From Clostridiales bacterium (GTDB taxonomy: Bacteria; Bacillota; Clostridia; Christensenellales; Aristaeellaceae): 64,000 bases of DNA. Where the stretch lies: contig SVGJ01000002.1 of NCBI GenBank assembly GCA_015056415.1, positions 34,771-98,770 on the forward strand, written 5' to 3'. Both the position numbers and the translations under genes were made by a program. Below are positions 35,206-44,116 of the stretch, in pieces; position 1 is the stretch's first letter; each line of letters begins with the position of its first letter. Under the pieces are notes generated by a model. It did no database searches. It worked only from the letters and a program-made list of their open reading frames with translations, and was not told where the DNA came from.

Positions 35206-36705
35206 TCACACGACCAGGAAGGTGCAGGTCTGGGCGGGCAGCTCCACCGTACCGGCCTTCTGCTCCACGCCTTCCAGGGCGGGCAGCCGGTCATTTTCGC
35301 CAAGGGTGAGCTCCTTGCCGTTGAGCAGCATGGTACGGCTGCGCAGCTTGCCGTTGCTGGAAAGGGTGTAGCGCACAGCGTTCCTGGGCAGCTCCACGCG
35401 GGTGGCCTCGCCGGAGTTGTTGATGATCAGATACACCGCGCCCTCCTTGCCATCCTTACGGCTGTGGGCATAGACGCGCGCGCCCTCCCGGAGCTCCTCG
35501 CCGGTGGCGTAAACGGTCTCGCCCATGAGGCGGTTCCACAGGAGCACCGCGAAATAATTGGGGCGGGGCACAAAAGTGCCGTGCTTCAGGAAGCCATAAT
35601 CGGAGGAGGCGAGGGTGTTGTGGAAGATCACGCCATCGGTGATGGTGGAGAACTCGCCCAGCTCGTTCAGGGTACGGAACACATCCACAAAGGTGGATGC
35701 CCAGGTGTTGCCGCCGCAGCCCGCGTCGCCGCTCTCGGTGACCCACATCTGGCCGCCGGGAACATAGCGATCACGGCGGGCCAGGTACTGGCGGGCACAC
35801 TTACCGGCCACGGAGAGGTAGTTCTCGGTGAGGGCCGCCTCATAAGGCCAGTGGCCGCCCATGGCCGCGCCGCGCTCGGACACGCCGTTGTAGTAGTGAT
35901 AGCTGAACACATCCATGGGCACGTTGTAATCGCCCAGGAGCGCCTCGGTGGTCACGATCTGCATACCCGCCGCCATGCCGCCGCCGGCGCCATCGTTGCC
36001 GATGTTGAACATATCCACATCGCCCACGGTGCAGGGGCCCACGAACAGGCACTCGGGATAGTTCTCCCGCAGCCACGCGCCGAAGCGGTCATGGTCGCGG
36101 GCGTGATCGGCGGGGGTGTAGCCATGGGGCAGGCCGGACATGACCATCAGGTTAGGCTCGTTGGTGAACTCCGCCGCGGCGATCGGCACGCCGTATTCCT
36201 TGCTGGTACGGAAGAGCAGCTCGGCCTGCTCGAAGGGGATGGGCTCATCAGCGTTATGGATGCCGGGGCAGTTGGCGATGGACACCAGCAGCTTGCCATT
36301 GATGGCGCGGACGAAGTCCAGCAGGTTCAGCCACTGCTGCCTGGTCAGCAGGTTCTGGAAGCCCTCGGGCACCTTGCCGCCGGTGTGACCGTCGAAATCG
36401 TAATAGGTCTTGTTGGCCCAGGTACCGGAAACGCGCACCCAGGCGGTGCCCAGCTCGCGGGCAAGCTTGATCAGGCGGGGATTGGTGGTGTCGATGGGAT
36501 CATACCACTGCTGCAGGTTGCCCATGTTGCGCCAGTCCAGGATCTGGTCGAAGGGCTCGGTGCCGTCCACCTGGGCCTCGGTATAGGCCTTCCAGAAGGT
36601 GCCGCCGGTGACCTCGGTCATTTCCACGTTGTAGGAGACCAGGCGGGGATCCATCTTCCGCAGCTCCCTGAGGGCTTCGGGGTTCAGCTTGACAAACTGC
36701 GCCAT
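35206..36705 (-). CDS. GH79-like clan A glycoside hydrolase
   Basis: The protein has 499 residues. ATG 36705 (MAQFVKLNPEALRELRKM) has GAAGGAGTG about 9 nt upstream; a longer frame to 36837 lacks a site. TAWVRVSGTWANKTYYDFDG resembles the barrel start of heparanase/beta-glucuronidase family GH79. The acid/base is the Glu of AAEFTNEPNLMVMSG and the likely nucleophile the Glu of MWVTESGDAGCGG. The C-terminal part (about 420-499) is a beta domain (AVYLIINNSGEATRVELP). No signal peptide, so it acts inside the cell on imported oligosaccharides or glucuronides. GH39 or GH30 are alternatives. Monocistronic. Confidence 0.65.
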   Translation of the reverse strand: MAQFVKLNPEALRELRKMDPRLVSYNVEMTEVTGGTFWKAYTEAQVDGTEPFDQILDWRNMGNLQQWYDPIDTTNPRLIKLARELGTAWVRVSGTWANKTYYDFDGHTGGKVPEGFQNLLTRQQWLNLLDFVRAINGKLLVSIANCPGIHNADEPIPFEQAELLFRTSKEYGVPIAAAEFTNEPNLMVMSGLPHGYTPADHARDHDRFGAWLRENYPECLFVGPCTVGDVDMFNIGNDGAGGGMAAGMQIVTTEALLGDYNVPMDVFSYHYYNGVSERGAAMGGHWPYEAALTENYLSVAGKCARQYLARRDRYVPGGQMWVTESGDAGCGGNTWASTFVDVFRTLNELGEFSTITDGVIFHNTLASSDYGFLKHGTFVPRPNYFAVLLWNRLMGETVYATGEELREGARVYAHSRKDGKEGAVYLIINNSGEATRVELPRNAVRYTLSSNGKLRSRTMLLNGKELTLGENDRLPALEGVEQKAGTVELPAQTCTFLVV

Positions 36706-36788
36706 ATCAAAAACACTCCTTCGCGTCATGTGGGGGATTGATCGGGATGGGTTTATTATATAGCACCCGCCGCCCGCGCGGATAGAAG

Positions 36789-36816
36789 AAAAACCAGCCG
36801 TTTCCGGCTGGTTTTT
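36789..36816 (-). terminator. Terminator downstream of the bitopic protein gene
   Basis: A perfect 12-bp stem (AAAAACCAGCCG/CGGCTGGTTTTT) with a 4-nt loop, directly after the stop at 36824 on the minus strand. Confidence 0.88.
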
Positions 36817-36823
36817 AGGTGAT

Positions 36824-37594
36824 TTACTTTTCAACAACCAGGGGCGTGAGGAACTTCTCCATCTCGGCCTCCAGGGCTTCCATGGTGGTGACCTCGGCCA
36901 GGGGGCCGTTCTTGCCGTAGAGCATCACCAGCACGCAGGAATCCTTGATGCCGTCGATGTACATGCACAGGCCGCTTCTGCCGGTCTTTTCCTCCTCGGG
37001 AACATCCACAACGATGCCCTGATCGTCATAGGTGACGGGGGTCGTCTCGTAGGAGATGTAGCCGTAGTGCACGTCATACCCGGCGATGGTAGCCCGCTTG
37101 GCCTCGGACTTGGTGGTGTAGTAGCCCAGCACGGTGTTGACCTGATTTTCAGCGGTGATGTTGCGCACGCCGGACACGAACATTTCCTGCACGACGGCGT
37201 TCTCGTCATTGGCGACATAGGTCTGGGTCTGCACGCGCTCGTCGGAGAAGAGGTCGTCCTCGTCGCTCAGGGTGTAGCCCTCGGGCGCGGTGTACTCAGC
37301 CATCTTGTAGTAGCGGGGCTTGTCGGTGGTGTTCAGGTTGGCGATGATCCAATCTTCTTCCACATTCTGCAGCTTGCCGAACATGATCGGGAGAGAGCCG
37401 TCGGTACGGATCAGGCCGCCGAACATCCAGATGGCAGCGATCACCAGAACAACGGCCACCACGCCGATGAGGACCTGCTTGCCGTACTTCTCGATGAATT
37501 CCTTCTGCTTCTGCTTCGCCTTGGCGTCGGCGATCTTCTGCTGGTTGCGCTTGTGCGCCTGCTGGGCGCGATAGTCATACTTTTTCTTGGCCAT
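36824..37594 (-). CDS. Bitopic membrane protein of unknown function
   Basis: The protein has 256 residues; TTAGGAGG lies before ATG. A highly basic N-terminus (MAKKKYDYRAQQAHKRNQQK and more) of about 40 residues stays inside. One membrane helix (VLIGVVAVVLVIAAIWMFGG, about 41-60) leads to an outer domain of about 190 residues without cysteine pairs or repeats. Parts such as VLGYYTTKSEAKRATIAGYD and LVMLYGKNGPLAEVTTMEAL suggest an alpha/beta sensor- or lipoprotein-like fold. I do not recognise the family. It has its own promoter and terminator. Confidence 0.7.
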   Translation of the reverse strand: MAKKKYDYRAQQAHKRNQQKIADAKAKQKQKEFIEKYGKQVLIGVVAVVLVIAAIWMFGGLIRTDGSLPIMFGKLQNVEEDWIIANLNTTDKPRYYKMAEYTAPEGYTLSDEDDLFSDERVQTQTYVANDENAVVQEMFVSGVRNITAENQVNTVLGYYTTKSEAKRATIAGYDVHYGYISYETTPVTYDDQGIVVDVPEEEKTGRSGLCMYIDGIKDSCVLVMLYGKNGPLAEVTTMEALEAEMEKFLTPLVVEK

Positions 37595-37630
37595 AAGGGG
37601 TTCCTCCTAACGATAAATGAATATGCAGGT

Positions 37631-37659
37631 ATTATATCATTCCGCGGATCATCTTGCAA
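37631..37659 (-). promoter_or_regulatory. Promoter of the bitopic protein gene
   Basis: Minus strand TTGCAA (37659-37654), 17 bp, TATAAT (37636-37631), 37 bp before ATG 37594. Its -35 overlaps the end of the GH26 gene. Confidence 0.7.
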
Positions 37660-39115
37660 GCGGGGGAAGCTCGTCCAGGGTGATGAAGTGGTCGCTGTTG
37701 TAGATGACGTTGAGGCTTTCGGGCGTGTTGAACTGGCCGTTGGTCAGGTGATCCGTATGCCAGACCATGAACAGCGCCCAGGGGGCGTTTGCCTGGAGCA
37801 TCTCCTCCTGGGTGGGGATAGAGCCGCACTCGTGAAAGATGACAGGCATGCCCTGGGGCGCCACGGAGAGGCACTCGGCGTAGAGGTGGCCGTTGGCGCC
37901 GGCGGTATAGCTGTCAGCGCCCAGCACGTCCACATAGCTGTCGCCGGGGTACCAGGCCGCCATGTCGCCGCCGTTGCCGGAATAGCCCAGCACCCAGATC
38001 AGGTTATCCAGGCCCCAGTGATCGGTGTAGCGGCTGTACATCATTTGCCACAGCTTCACAAAATTCTCGCTGCCGCCCTTGCTCCACCAGAACCAACCGC
38101 CGTCCAGCTCGTGGAAGGGGCGCCAGAGCACCGGCACACCCGCGTCCTCCAGCTGCTGCAGGTAGGGCACAGCGCGGTCCATGTCGTTGATCAGCCTGTT
38201 GTAGGTCGCGCTGCCGGGAGTGAAGGCCTCGTCCCAGTTGAGGTCATGATCCTTGCTTTCGTTGTAGCCGCTGGCGAAATCGGCGCCGGTATGCCAGCAA
38301 ATGCTGGGGATGCCGCCCTTCTCCCACCAGGCGATAGCGCGGCGGGTCACGCCGGCGAAGTCGTTGTGCATAAAGTCCAGTCCGCGCAGGGCGGGCAGCC
38401 TGCCGGTGTGCTTTTCAATGAAGTTCATCTCATAATCCGGGGAGCCCTTCCATGTGGACTCCATCTGACCGGTGAGGCACGCCTTGCCGTTGATCTCCCG
38501 GAGATACGCGTAAAGACTCTTCGCGTTTTCAATAGCGTTGGGGTTGGAAAGCTCTCCCGTGTAGGTGTGGATGATCTGCTCCGCATCCTCCACCCGTGCC
38601 TGATAGTCCAGCATCTCCTGCGCCACCTCCCCGGAGAGATAATACAGCCCCGCGATGCGGCCGCCATTCCACGCGCCGATGGTGAGTCCACGCAGCTCGC
38701 CGGGCGTGGCGGCGCCGGTAAGCTCCATCAGCTCCTGAATGGTGATGAGCCGCAACCGCACCTGGTCGGGCTGATCGGCCGCCGCCTTGATCTCGATCTG
38801 CTTGCCGGAGGATTCCACACCCAGCACACCCCAGCCGCCGTGGGTCACGTCATCGCAGGCCCAGAGCAGGGCGATCACATCCGTGGGCGCGGATTCCTTC
38901 AGCCACTTGAGATTCATGCAGGTGTAGCGCTGGCCCACCACGCCTTTGAAAAGGAACTCGCCCTTGTCCAGAATAGCCTGAACGGCGGCGTCCTTCTCCT
39001 CCTGGGAAAGGGAAGCCCGCACGGCCGGGGCCTCGCGGGGCGTCCACACCTCATCCGCCAACGCGGCGGGGAGCAGCAGCGCCAGTGCCAGCAGCAGCGC
39101 ACAGAAACGCTTCAT
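37649..39115 (-). CDS. Secreted GH26 endo-beta-mannanase
   Basis: The protein has 488 residues. GGAGG lies 7 nt before ATG 39115. A signal peptide MKRFCALLLALALLLPAALA ends in A-L-A. Residues about 25-180 form a beta-rich region that may bind carbohydrate (GWGVLGVESSGKQIEIKAAA). The GH26 barrel starts near 195 (KACLTGQMESTW). The acid/base Glu is in VLWRPFHELDGGWFWWSKGG (about 333) and the nucleophile in MPVIFHECGSIP (about 427). GH26 enzymes cut beta-1,4-mannan or glucomannan. Divergent to a GH1-manA-epimerase-kinase operon, which would process the imported products. Confidence 0.92.
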   Translation of the reverse strand: MKRFCALLLALALLLPAALADEVWTPREAPAVRASLSQEEKDAAVQAILDKGEFLFKGVVGQRYTCMNLKWLKESAPTDVIALLWACDDVTHGGWGVLGVESSGKQIEIKAAADQPDQVRLRLITIQELMELTGAATPGELRGLTIGAWNGGRIAGLYYLSGEVAQEMLDYQARVEDAEQIIHTYTGELSNPNAIENAKSLYAYLREINGKACLTGQMESTWKGSPDYEMNFIEKHTGRLPALRGLDFMHNDFAGVTRRAIAWWEKGGIPSICWHTGADFASGYNESKDHDLNWDEAFTPGSATYNRLINDMDRAVPYLQQLEDAGVPVLWRPFHELDGGWFWWSKGGSENFVKLWQMMYSRYTDHWGLDNLIWVLGYSGNGGDMAAWYPGDSYVDVLGADSYTAGANGHLYAECLSVAPQGMPVIFHECGSIPTQEEMLQANAPWALFMVWHTDHLTNGQFNTPESLNVIYNSDHFITLDELPPLAR

Positions 39116-39145
39116 CGATATTCCTCCAAACGGACATTTTTCCAC

Positions 39146-39175
39146 ATTATACGATGCCGGGCCGGGACAAGTCAA
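39146..39175 (-). promoter_or_regulatory. Promoter of the GH26 gene
   Basis: Minus strand TTGACT (39175-39170), 18 bp, TATAAT (39151-39146), 31 bp before ATG 39115. Confidence 0.72.
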
Positions 39176-39218
39176 CCTTCCCGCAGCGGGTCTGTATGCT
39201 TTCATCACGGATCCCCCC

Positions 39219-39248
39219 TTGACAAAACGTGTGCCGGTAGGGCAAAAT
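39219..39248 (+). promoter_or_regulatory. Promoter of the GH1-manA operon
   Basis: TTGACA (39219-39224), 18 bp, CAAAAT (39243-39248), 24 bp before ATG 39272. The consensus -35 with a poor -10 suggests activator dependence or low basal activity. Confidence 0.5.
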
Positions 39249-39271
39249 ATGTCTAAAGGGGTTGATATACA

Positions 39272-40684
39272 ATGAAATATACTTTTCCTGAATCCTTCAA
39301 GATCGGCGCCACCGGCGCAGGCTGGCAGATGGAGGGCGAGGCGGACAAGCTGCCCCACCAGAAGCACTATCCCCACCTGATGTGGGAAAACGACAAGGAC
39401 CGCTGGTTCGGCGACGTGGGCCCGGATGTGGGCTGCGACCTGTATCATCACTACCGCGAGGACATCCCCATGTTCGCCGCGGCGGGCATCAGGCAGTACC
39501 GCTTCAATATCGATTGGTCCCGCTTTATCGAGGATTATGAGAACGTCACCGTCAATGAACAGGCGGCGGCGTATTATTCCGATACCATCGACTGCATGAT
39601 CGAAAACGGCATCGAGCCGGTGCTCTGCCTGGAGCACTGGGAGCTGCCCGCCTACTACTACGAGAAGTACGACGGCTATGCCAGCCGCCACGTGGTGGAC
39701 AAATACGTCCAGTACGCCGCCGAGGCCTTCAAGCGCTATGGCGACCGGGTCAAAATGTGGTTCACCTTCAACGAGCCGGTGGTCATCCCCCAGCTGTGCT
39801 TCCAGGACGGCTTCTGGTGGCCCAACGAGCACAACCCCAGGCGCGCATACCAGTGGATGCACGGCAAGGTCATGGCCACGGCGCGGGTCATCAAGCTCTT
39901 CCGCGAGATGAACATGGAGGGCGAGATCGGCACCATCCTGAACTCCTCCCACGTGATCCCCCGGGATGCCAATAACCCCGCCGACGTGCAGGCTGCCGAG
40001 GTGGCCCGCGCCTTCTACTGGGGCAACTTCCTGGATCCCGCCGTGAAGGGCTGCTACCCCCAGGTTTACCTGGACGTGCTGGAGAAGGAAGGCCTCATGT
40101 TCGATTTCACCGAGGAGGATAAACAGCTCCTGCGGGAGAACACCGTCGACATTCTGGGCGTGAACTACTACCAGCCCATGCGCGTGATGGCCAAGGAATC
40201 CGCCTGGGACAACAGCCAGCCCTTCCATCCCGGCAAGTATTTTGATAACTACGATATGCCCGGCAAGCGGATGAATCCCTTCCGCGGCTGGGAGATCTAC
40301 CCCAAGTGCCTGTACGACATCGGCATGGTCATCAAAAATGAATACGGCAACGTGAAATGGCTGGTGTCCGAATCCGGCATGGGCGTGCAGAACGAGGATA
40401 CCTACCGCGACGAAAGCGGCGTCATCCAGGATGATTACCGCATCGATTTCATCAGCGAGCACCTGGCATGGCTTTCCAAGGCCGTGGCCGACGGCTGCAA
40501 CTGCCACGGCTACTGGCTCTTTGCCTCCATCGATAACTGTTCTCCCTACAACGCCTTCAAGAACCGCTACGGTCTGGTGGAGGTGGACATCAAAGATGGC
40601 TTCAGGCGCCGTTTGAAGAAGTCCGCCGCCTTCTACAAGGCCGCCTCCGATACCAACAGCTTTGAGTTTAAGGAGATCGAGTAA
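39272..40684 (+). CDS. GH1 family beta-glycosidase
   Basis: The protein has 470 residues, full GH1 length, with AAAGGGG 9 nt before ATG. The acid/base Glu is in MWFTFNEPVV (about 165). The nucleophile is the Glu of WLVSESGMGVQNEDTYRDES (about 367), where most members have T-E-N-G, so the S-E-S-G form is slightly unusual. The aglycone-side end SIDNCSPYNAFKNRYGLVEV replaces the usual W-S-x-x-D-N-x-E-W. This altered -1/-2 region suggests a special substrate, perhaps mannosides or phosphorylated glycosides. No signal peptide. It is the first gene of a four-gene operon ending with a ROK kinase. Confidence 0.92.
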   Translation: MKYTFPESFKIGATGAGWQMEGEADKLPHQKHYPHLMWENDKDRWFGDVGPDVGCDLYHHYREDIPMFAAAGIRQYRFNIDWSRFIEDYENVTVNEQAAAYYSDTIDCMIENGIEPVLCLEHWELPAYYYEKYDGYASRHVVDKYVQYAAEAFKRYGDRVKMWFTFNEPVVIPQLCFQDGFWWPNEHNPRRAYQWMHGKVMATARVIKLFREMNMEGEIGTILNSSHVIPRDANNPADVQAAEVARAFYWGNFLDPAVKGCYPQVYLDVLEKEGLMFDFTEEDKQLLRENTVDILGVNYYQPMRVMAKESAWDNSQPFHPGKYFDNYDMPGKRMNPFRGWEIYPKCLYDIGMVIKNEYGNVKWLVSESGMGVQNEDTYRDESGVIQDDYRIDFISEHLAWLSKAVADGCNCHGYWLFASIDNCSPYNAFKNRYGLVEVDIKDGFRRRLKKSAAFYKAASDTNSFEFKEIE

Positions 40685-41581
40685 ATGCTGATCCTTTCCA
40701 CCGTATCCAAGGCCACCATCTGGGGCTCCGACAGGCTCTACCCCTTTGGCGGCGACAGCGCCATCCCCACCCTGGGCCAGCTTTATACCGCCGCCGGCAA
40801 CGAGGAGCTTTCCTCCGTGATCCTCAACGGCGAATTTGCCGGCAAAAGCCTCTATGAGGTCTACCGGGATCACCCGGAGCTTTTCGGCTACGACAAGTAC
40901 GAGGGCTTCCCCCTGCTGATCGGCTTTGTGGACGCCTGCGAGAACCTGTCCATCCAGATCCATCCCCACGATGAATACGCCCGCAGCGTGGAGGGCAAGC
41001 CCTTCGGCAAGAATGAATCCTGGCTGTTCCTGGAAGCGCCCGAGGCGGGCGCCATCATCAACGGCTGCAGGTGCGCCGATATGGATGAAGTGCATCAGAA
41101 GATCGAGGCCGGGGACTGGGACGGCGTCATCGACCACCTGCCCGTGAAGCAGAACGACTATGTGTATGTGCAGAGCGGCACCCTCCACGCACTGACCGCC
41201 GGCTCGCTGGTGTATGAGATCCAGCAGTCCACGGACATCACCTACCGCTTCTGGGACTACGACCGCACCGACGCCCAGGGCAACAAGCGCCCCCTGCAGC
41301 TGGAAAAGGCCGTGGCCGTCATCGATGTGGACAAGCGCTCCGAAAGCATCCCCTGCGAAAAGGAAAAGATCTACACCCATCCCTATTACAGCGTAACGGT
41401 GAAGGACGTGAAGGGCTCCCTGCGCAACGCCGCCTCCGCCTTCTGCGTGGTGACGCTGCTGGAGGGGGAGATCACCCTGGACGGTCACACCGTGCGCAAG
41501 GGCTCCAGCCTGATCCTGTTCCCCGGCGAGGAGATCCACTTTGACGGGAGCGCCAGCGTTGTGGCGGCGCTGCCCCTGTAA
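40685..41581 (+). CDS. manA: Type I mannose-6-phosphate isomerase
   Basis: The protein has 298 residues, the short form typical of Gram-positives. Its ATG follows the GH1 stop directly (TAAATG). Zinc ligands are visible in NLSIQIHPHDEYARSVEGKP (Gln91, His93), the Glu of KNESWLFLEA, and the His of QSGTLHALTAGSLVYEIQQS. STDITYRFWDYDRTDAQG is also typical. It interconverts mannose-6-phosphate and fructose-6-phosphate, feeding mannan-derived mannose into glycolysis. It fits the mannanase and kinase in the same locus. Confidence 0.95.
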   Translation: MLILSTVSKATIWGSDRLYPFGGDSAIPTLGQLYTAAGNEELSSVILNGEFAGKSLYEVYRDHPELFGYDKYEGFPLLIGFVDACENLSIQIHPHDEYARSVEGKPFGKNESWLFLEAPEAGAIINGCRCADMDEVHQKIEAGDWDGVIDHLPVKQNDYVYVQSGTLHALTAGSLVYEIQQSTDITYRFWDYDRTDAQGNKRPLQLEKAVAVIDVDKRSESIPCEKEKIYTHPYYSVTVKDVKGSLRNAASAFCVVTLLEGEITLDGHTVRKGSSLILFPGEEIHFDGSASVVAALPL

Positions 41582-41593
41582 GGAGATAATCGA

Positions 41594-42250
41594 ATGAAGC
41601 TGTACCCCTCCCTGATGTGCGTGGATTTCGCCCGGCTGCACACCGAGATCCCCGCCCTGCACAATACCGGCGTCGCGGGCTATCACATCGACATTATGGA
41701 CGGCAATTTCGTGCCCAACTTCGCCCTGGGCAGCAATGACATCAAGGCCGTCGCCTCCCTTTCCGATAAGGAGCTGGACGTGCATCTGATGGTGAACAAT
41801 GCCGATCAGGCCATCCATTCCTTCCTGGATCTGCCTGTCCAGCGCATCTGCTTCCACCATGAGGCCTGCGTGCATCATCACCGGGTGGTGAGCCTCATCA
41901 GGCAGAAAGGCATGAAGGCCGGCATCGCCGTCAATCCCGGCACATCGGTGAGCGCCATCGCGGATATTCTCCCTGAACTGGACTTTGTGCTGGTGATGAG
42001 CGTGAACCCCGGTTTCGCGGGGCAGAAGTACCTGGATTTCACCACCGATAAAATGCGGGAGCTGGTGCGTATCCGCAGGGAACGGGGCCTGCGTTTCGAG
42101 ATCGAGGTGGATGGCGCCACCGCACCCGACAAGATCGAGCTGCTCTCCGGCATCGGCGTGGACAGCTTCGTGCTGGGCACCGCCGCTCTCTTTGGCAAGG
42201 GCCGCCCCTATGGAGACATCGTACCCGAGCTGCTGGCGCTGGAAAAGTAA
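41594..42250 (+). CDS. Ribulose-phosphate/allulose-6-phosphate 3-epimerase family
   Basis: The protein has 218 residues, a TIM barrel of the Rpe/AlsE family. It begins KLYPSLMCVDFARLHTEIPA, then YHIDIMDGNFVPNFALGSND (metal-binding His and Asp), DVHLMVNNAD, VLVMSVNPGFAGQKYL and IEVDGATAPDKIELLSGIGV. It lacks the exact S-I-L-S-A-D-F start of housekeeping Rpe and sits in a hexose operon with manA and a ROK kinase, so D-allulose-6-phosphate 3-epimerase (AlsE-like) is more likely than pentose-phosphate Rpe. It is 12 bp after manA and 12 bp before the kinase. Confidence 0.85.
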   Translation: MKLYPSLMCVDFARLHTEIPALHNTGVAGYHIDIMDGNFVPNFALGSNDIKAVASLSDKELDVHLMVNNADQAIHSFLDLPVQRICFHHEACVHHHRVVSLIRQKGMKAGIAVNPGTSVSAIADILPELDFVLVMSVNPGFAGQKYLDFTTDKMRELVRIRRERGLRFEIEVDGATAPDKIELLSGIGVDSFVLGTAALFGKGRPYGDIVPELLALEK

Positions 42251-42262
42251 GGAGGCTGCCCC

Positions 42263-43138
42263 ATGAATTACCTTGGCATTGACGTGGGTGGAAGCCGGAT
42301 CAAGACCGGCGTCGTGAACGACGCGGGCGAGATCATCTGGAGCGGCTCCATCGATATCCCCGCTGATTTCCCCGCCTTCCGGCAGGCCATCATCGACCTG
42401 TATAACGCGAAGAAGGACGAGTATGATATCCGCGGCGTGGGCATTTCCTCCTGCGGCGGCATCAACCCCTATACCGGCCTGGTGACCCCCGGCATCGCGC
42501 CCCGGCTGCAGTATCTTATCGGCAAGAACTACTACGATCTCCGCCGGGATATCCCCGTGCCTATCGCCCTGGAAAAGGACGGCAACTGCGCCGCCCTGGG
42601 CGAAAAGTGGACGGGCAGCGGCGTGGAGCTGCACAGCTACTGCGCGCTGGTGCTGGGCTCCGGCCTTGGCGGCGGCGTGATCTACAAAGACAAGGTCTAC
42701 GAGGGCGCCCACTTCCTGGCCGGGGACGTGGGCTACGCCTTCCCCAGCTTTGACGCGGAGAAGGGCTTCTCCGGCCTGTGCGCTCCTGTACAGGTGGAGC
42801 AGCACTACACCGAACTCACCGGGAAAAAGAAGAACATCGCCCAGATGTACGATACCCGGGCAGAGGATCCCATCGCCGCCCGGGTCTGCGGCGATTTCTT
42901 CAACCACCTGGCCAACACCATCATCACCATGCAGTACATCCTGGATCCCCAGGCTTTCCTGCTGGGCGGCGGCATCACCGCCTGGGATCAGCTCATCCCC
43001 CTCCTGCAGGAGACCATCGACCGCCAGGCAAGGGAGCACGGCCTGCCCGCCACCCCGGTGGTGAAGCGCTGCCGGCACATGAACGGCGCGAACCTCATCG
43101 GCGCGGTGTACAACCTGAAAATGAAAGAGAATCTTTGA
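42263..43138 (+). CDS. ROK family sugar kinase
   Basis: The protein has 291 residues, AAGGAGG upstream. The phosphate loop is MNYLGIDVGGSRIKTGVVND. IALEKDGNCAALGEKW holds the catalytic aspartate region (usual E-N-D-A-N), here E-K-D-G-N. VLGSGLGGGVIYKDKVYEGA is the second glycine loop. The zinc-binding C-x-C-G-x-x-G-C motif of most ROK kinases is absent (SGLCAPVQVEQH at that place), as in some mannokinase and allokinase types. It would phosphorylate mannose or another hexose freed by the GH1 enzyme. Last gene of the operon. Confidence 0.9.
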   Translation: MNYLGIDVGGSRIKTGVVNDAGEIIWSGSIDIPADFPAFRQAIIDLYNAKKDEYDIRGVGISSCGGINPYTGLVTPGIAPRLQYLIGKNYYDLRRDIPVPIALEKDGNCAALGEKWTGSGVELHSYCALVLGSGLGGGVIYKDKVYEGAHFLAGDVGYAFPSFDAEKGFSGLCAPVQVEQHYTELTGKKKNIAQMYDTRAEDPIAARVCGDFFNHLANTIITMQYILDPQAFLLGGGITAWDQLIPLLQETIDRQAREHGLPATPVVKRCRHMNGANLIGAVYNLKMKENL

Positions 43139-43145
43139 CGCAAAG

Positions 43146-43176
43146 GAGCGCCCGGCATCAAGCCGGACGCTCTTTT
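43146..43176 (+). terminator. Terminator of the GH1-ROK operon
   Basis: GAGCGCCCGGC and GCCGGACGCTC (one mismatch) at 43146-43172 are followed by TTTTCTC. Confidence 0.82.
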
Positions 43177-43177
43177 C

Positions 43178-44116
43178 TCATTCCTTCAGCATGGCGCTGA
43201 ACATCGCCAGGTCCTCTTCCCTGACGATCTTGATATTATTGATGCTTCCCTCAATAAAGTTGATCCCGTACCCCAGGTTGTACAACAGCATCGCGCAGCA
43301 GGATTCCATCAGCGGGTGCTGCTCCCTGGCCACCTTGTCGAAGACCTCGCGCAAAAGGGAGAGCCGGTGCGCCTCCGGGGATTGCAGGGCCACCAGCGTA
43401 TCGCGGTTCACATACTGGGGCCTGCCACCGGCCAGGTTGAACTGCACATAGTCCCTCATGGCATGGCAGATGGTGGCGCTGCCCTTTTCGCCGCAGGCCT
43501 GCAGCAGAGTGGAGATAGTCTCCAGGCGGATCATCGGCCGGGTAGATTCCTGAATGATCACCACGTCGCGGGAAGAATAGAGATCCCTGATATAATCAAA
43601 GCCGTTCTTCAGCGAGGCGATGCCCGTGCTGCCCGCGGGGATCATCCCCTTCAGCTTCACGATGCCGTATTGCTCCGCGTAGGCCCGCACGATGTCCTCC
43701 CAGCCCTTGAGGCAGACCACGTAAATATCATCAATGGCGGGGTGCGCCTGGTAAACCTCCATGCAATGCACCAGGATGGGCTTGCCCGCCACGTTGATGA
43801 ACTGGCTGGGGATGTTCTGCCTGTTCCGGCCTGATTTGCCTCCAGCCAGGATCAGCACCACGTTCTTGTGCCGGCGGGAGGTCTCCGGCGCGGCGGCGGG
43901 CGTGACCACCGCAGGGGTAGCGCCGGCGATCAGCGCCTCCACGGTGGTGTCCAGCACGGCGGCGAAGCGCTGCAGCTTCTTCTGCGATACGTCGTTCTCC
44001 CCCGATTCGATCTTGGCAATGGTGGAGCGCGTCTTGTATCCCATGGCGTCCGCCAGCTCCTGCTGGGACATCCGCAGCTCAAACCTGCGCCGCTTGATAT
44101 TGGAGCCCACCGACAT
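43178..44116 (-). CDS. XRE regulator fused to IspD/TarI-like cytidylyltransferase
   Basis: The protein has 312 residues. ATG 44116 (MSVGSNIKRRRFELRMSQQE) is preceded by GGAAGG at 8 nt. Residues 1-60 are a full helix-turn-helix (SQQELADAMGYKTRSTIAKI, ESGENDVSQKKL). An Ala/Pro linker (to about 80) joins an IspD/TarI-type domain: VVLILAGGKSGRNRQNIPSQ, CLKGWEDIV, VVIIQESTRPMI, ATICHAMRDYVQF. The usual P-K-Q-F lysine is changed to Ser (PSQF) and the H-D-x-x-R-P motif is Q-E-S-T-R-P, so activity is uncertain. It faces a LicC-like nucleotidyltransferase. I infer a regulator that senses or makes a CDP-alcohol precursor for teichoic-acid-like polymers. Confidence 0.85.
   Translation of the reverse strand: MSVGSNIKRRRFELRMSQQELADAMGYKTRSTIAKIESGENDVSQKKLQRFAAVLDTTVEALIAGATPAVVTPAAAPETSRRHKNVVLILAGGKSGRNRQNIPSQFINVAGKPILVHCMEVYQAHPAIDDIYVVCLKGWEDIVRAYAEQYGIVKLKGMIPAGSTGIASLKNGFDYIRDLYSSRDVVIIQESTRPMIRLETISTLLQACGEKGSATICHAMRDYVQFNLAGGRPQYVNRDTLVALQSPEAHRLSLLREVFDKVAREQHPLMESCCAMLLYNLGYGINFIEGSINNIKIVREEDLAMFSAMLKE

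Noticed and set aside
33114..35309. A 731-codon plus-strand frame
   Set aside because: It is the reverse frame of the MATE transporter and isomerase genes; no start signal or domain.
39116..43078. A minus-strand frame of about 4 kb that continues upstream of the GH26 start
   Set aside because: It is antisense to the GH1, manA, epimerase and kinase genes. The true GH26 start is ATG 39115 with signal peptide and ribosome site; the upstream part has no family features.
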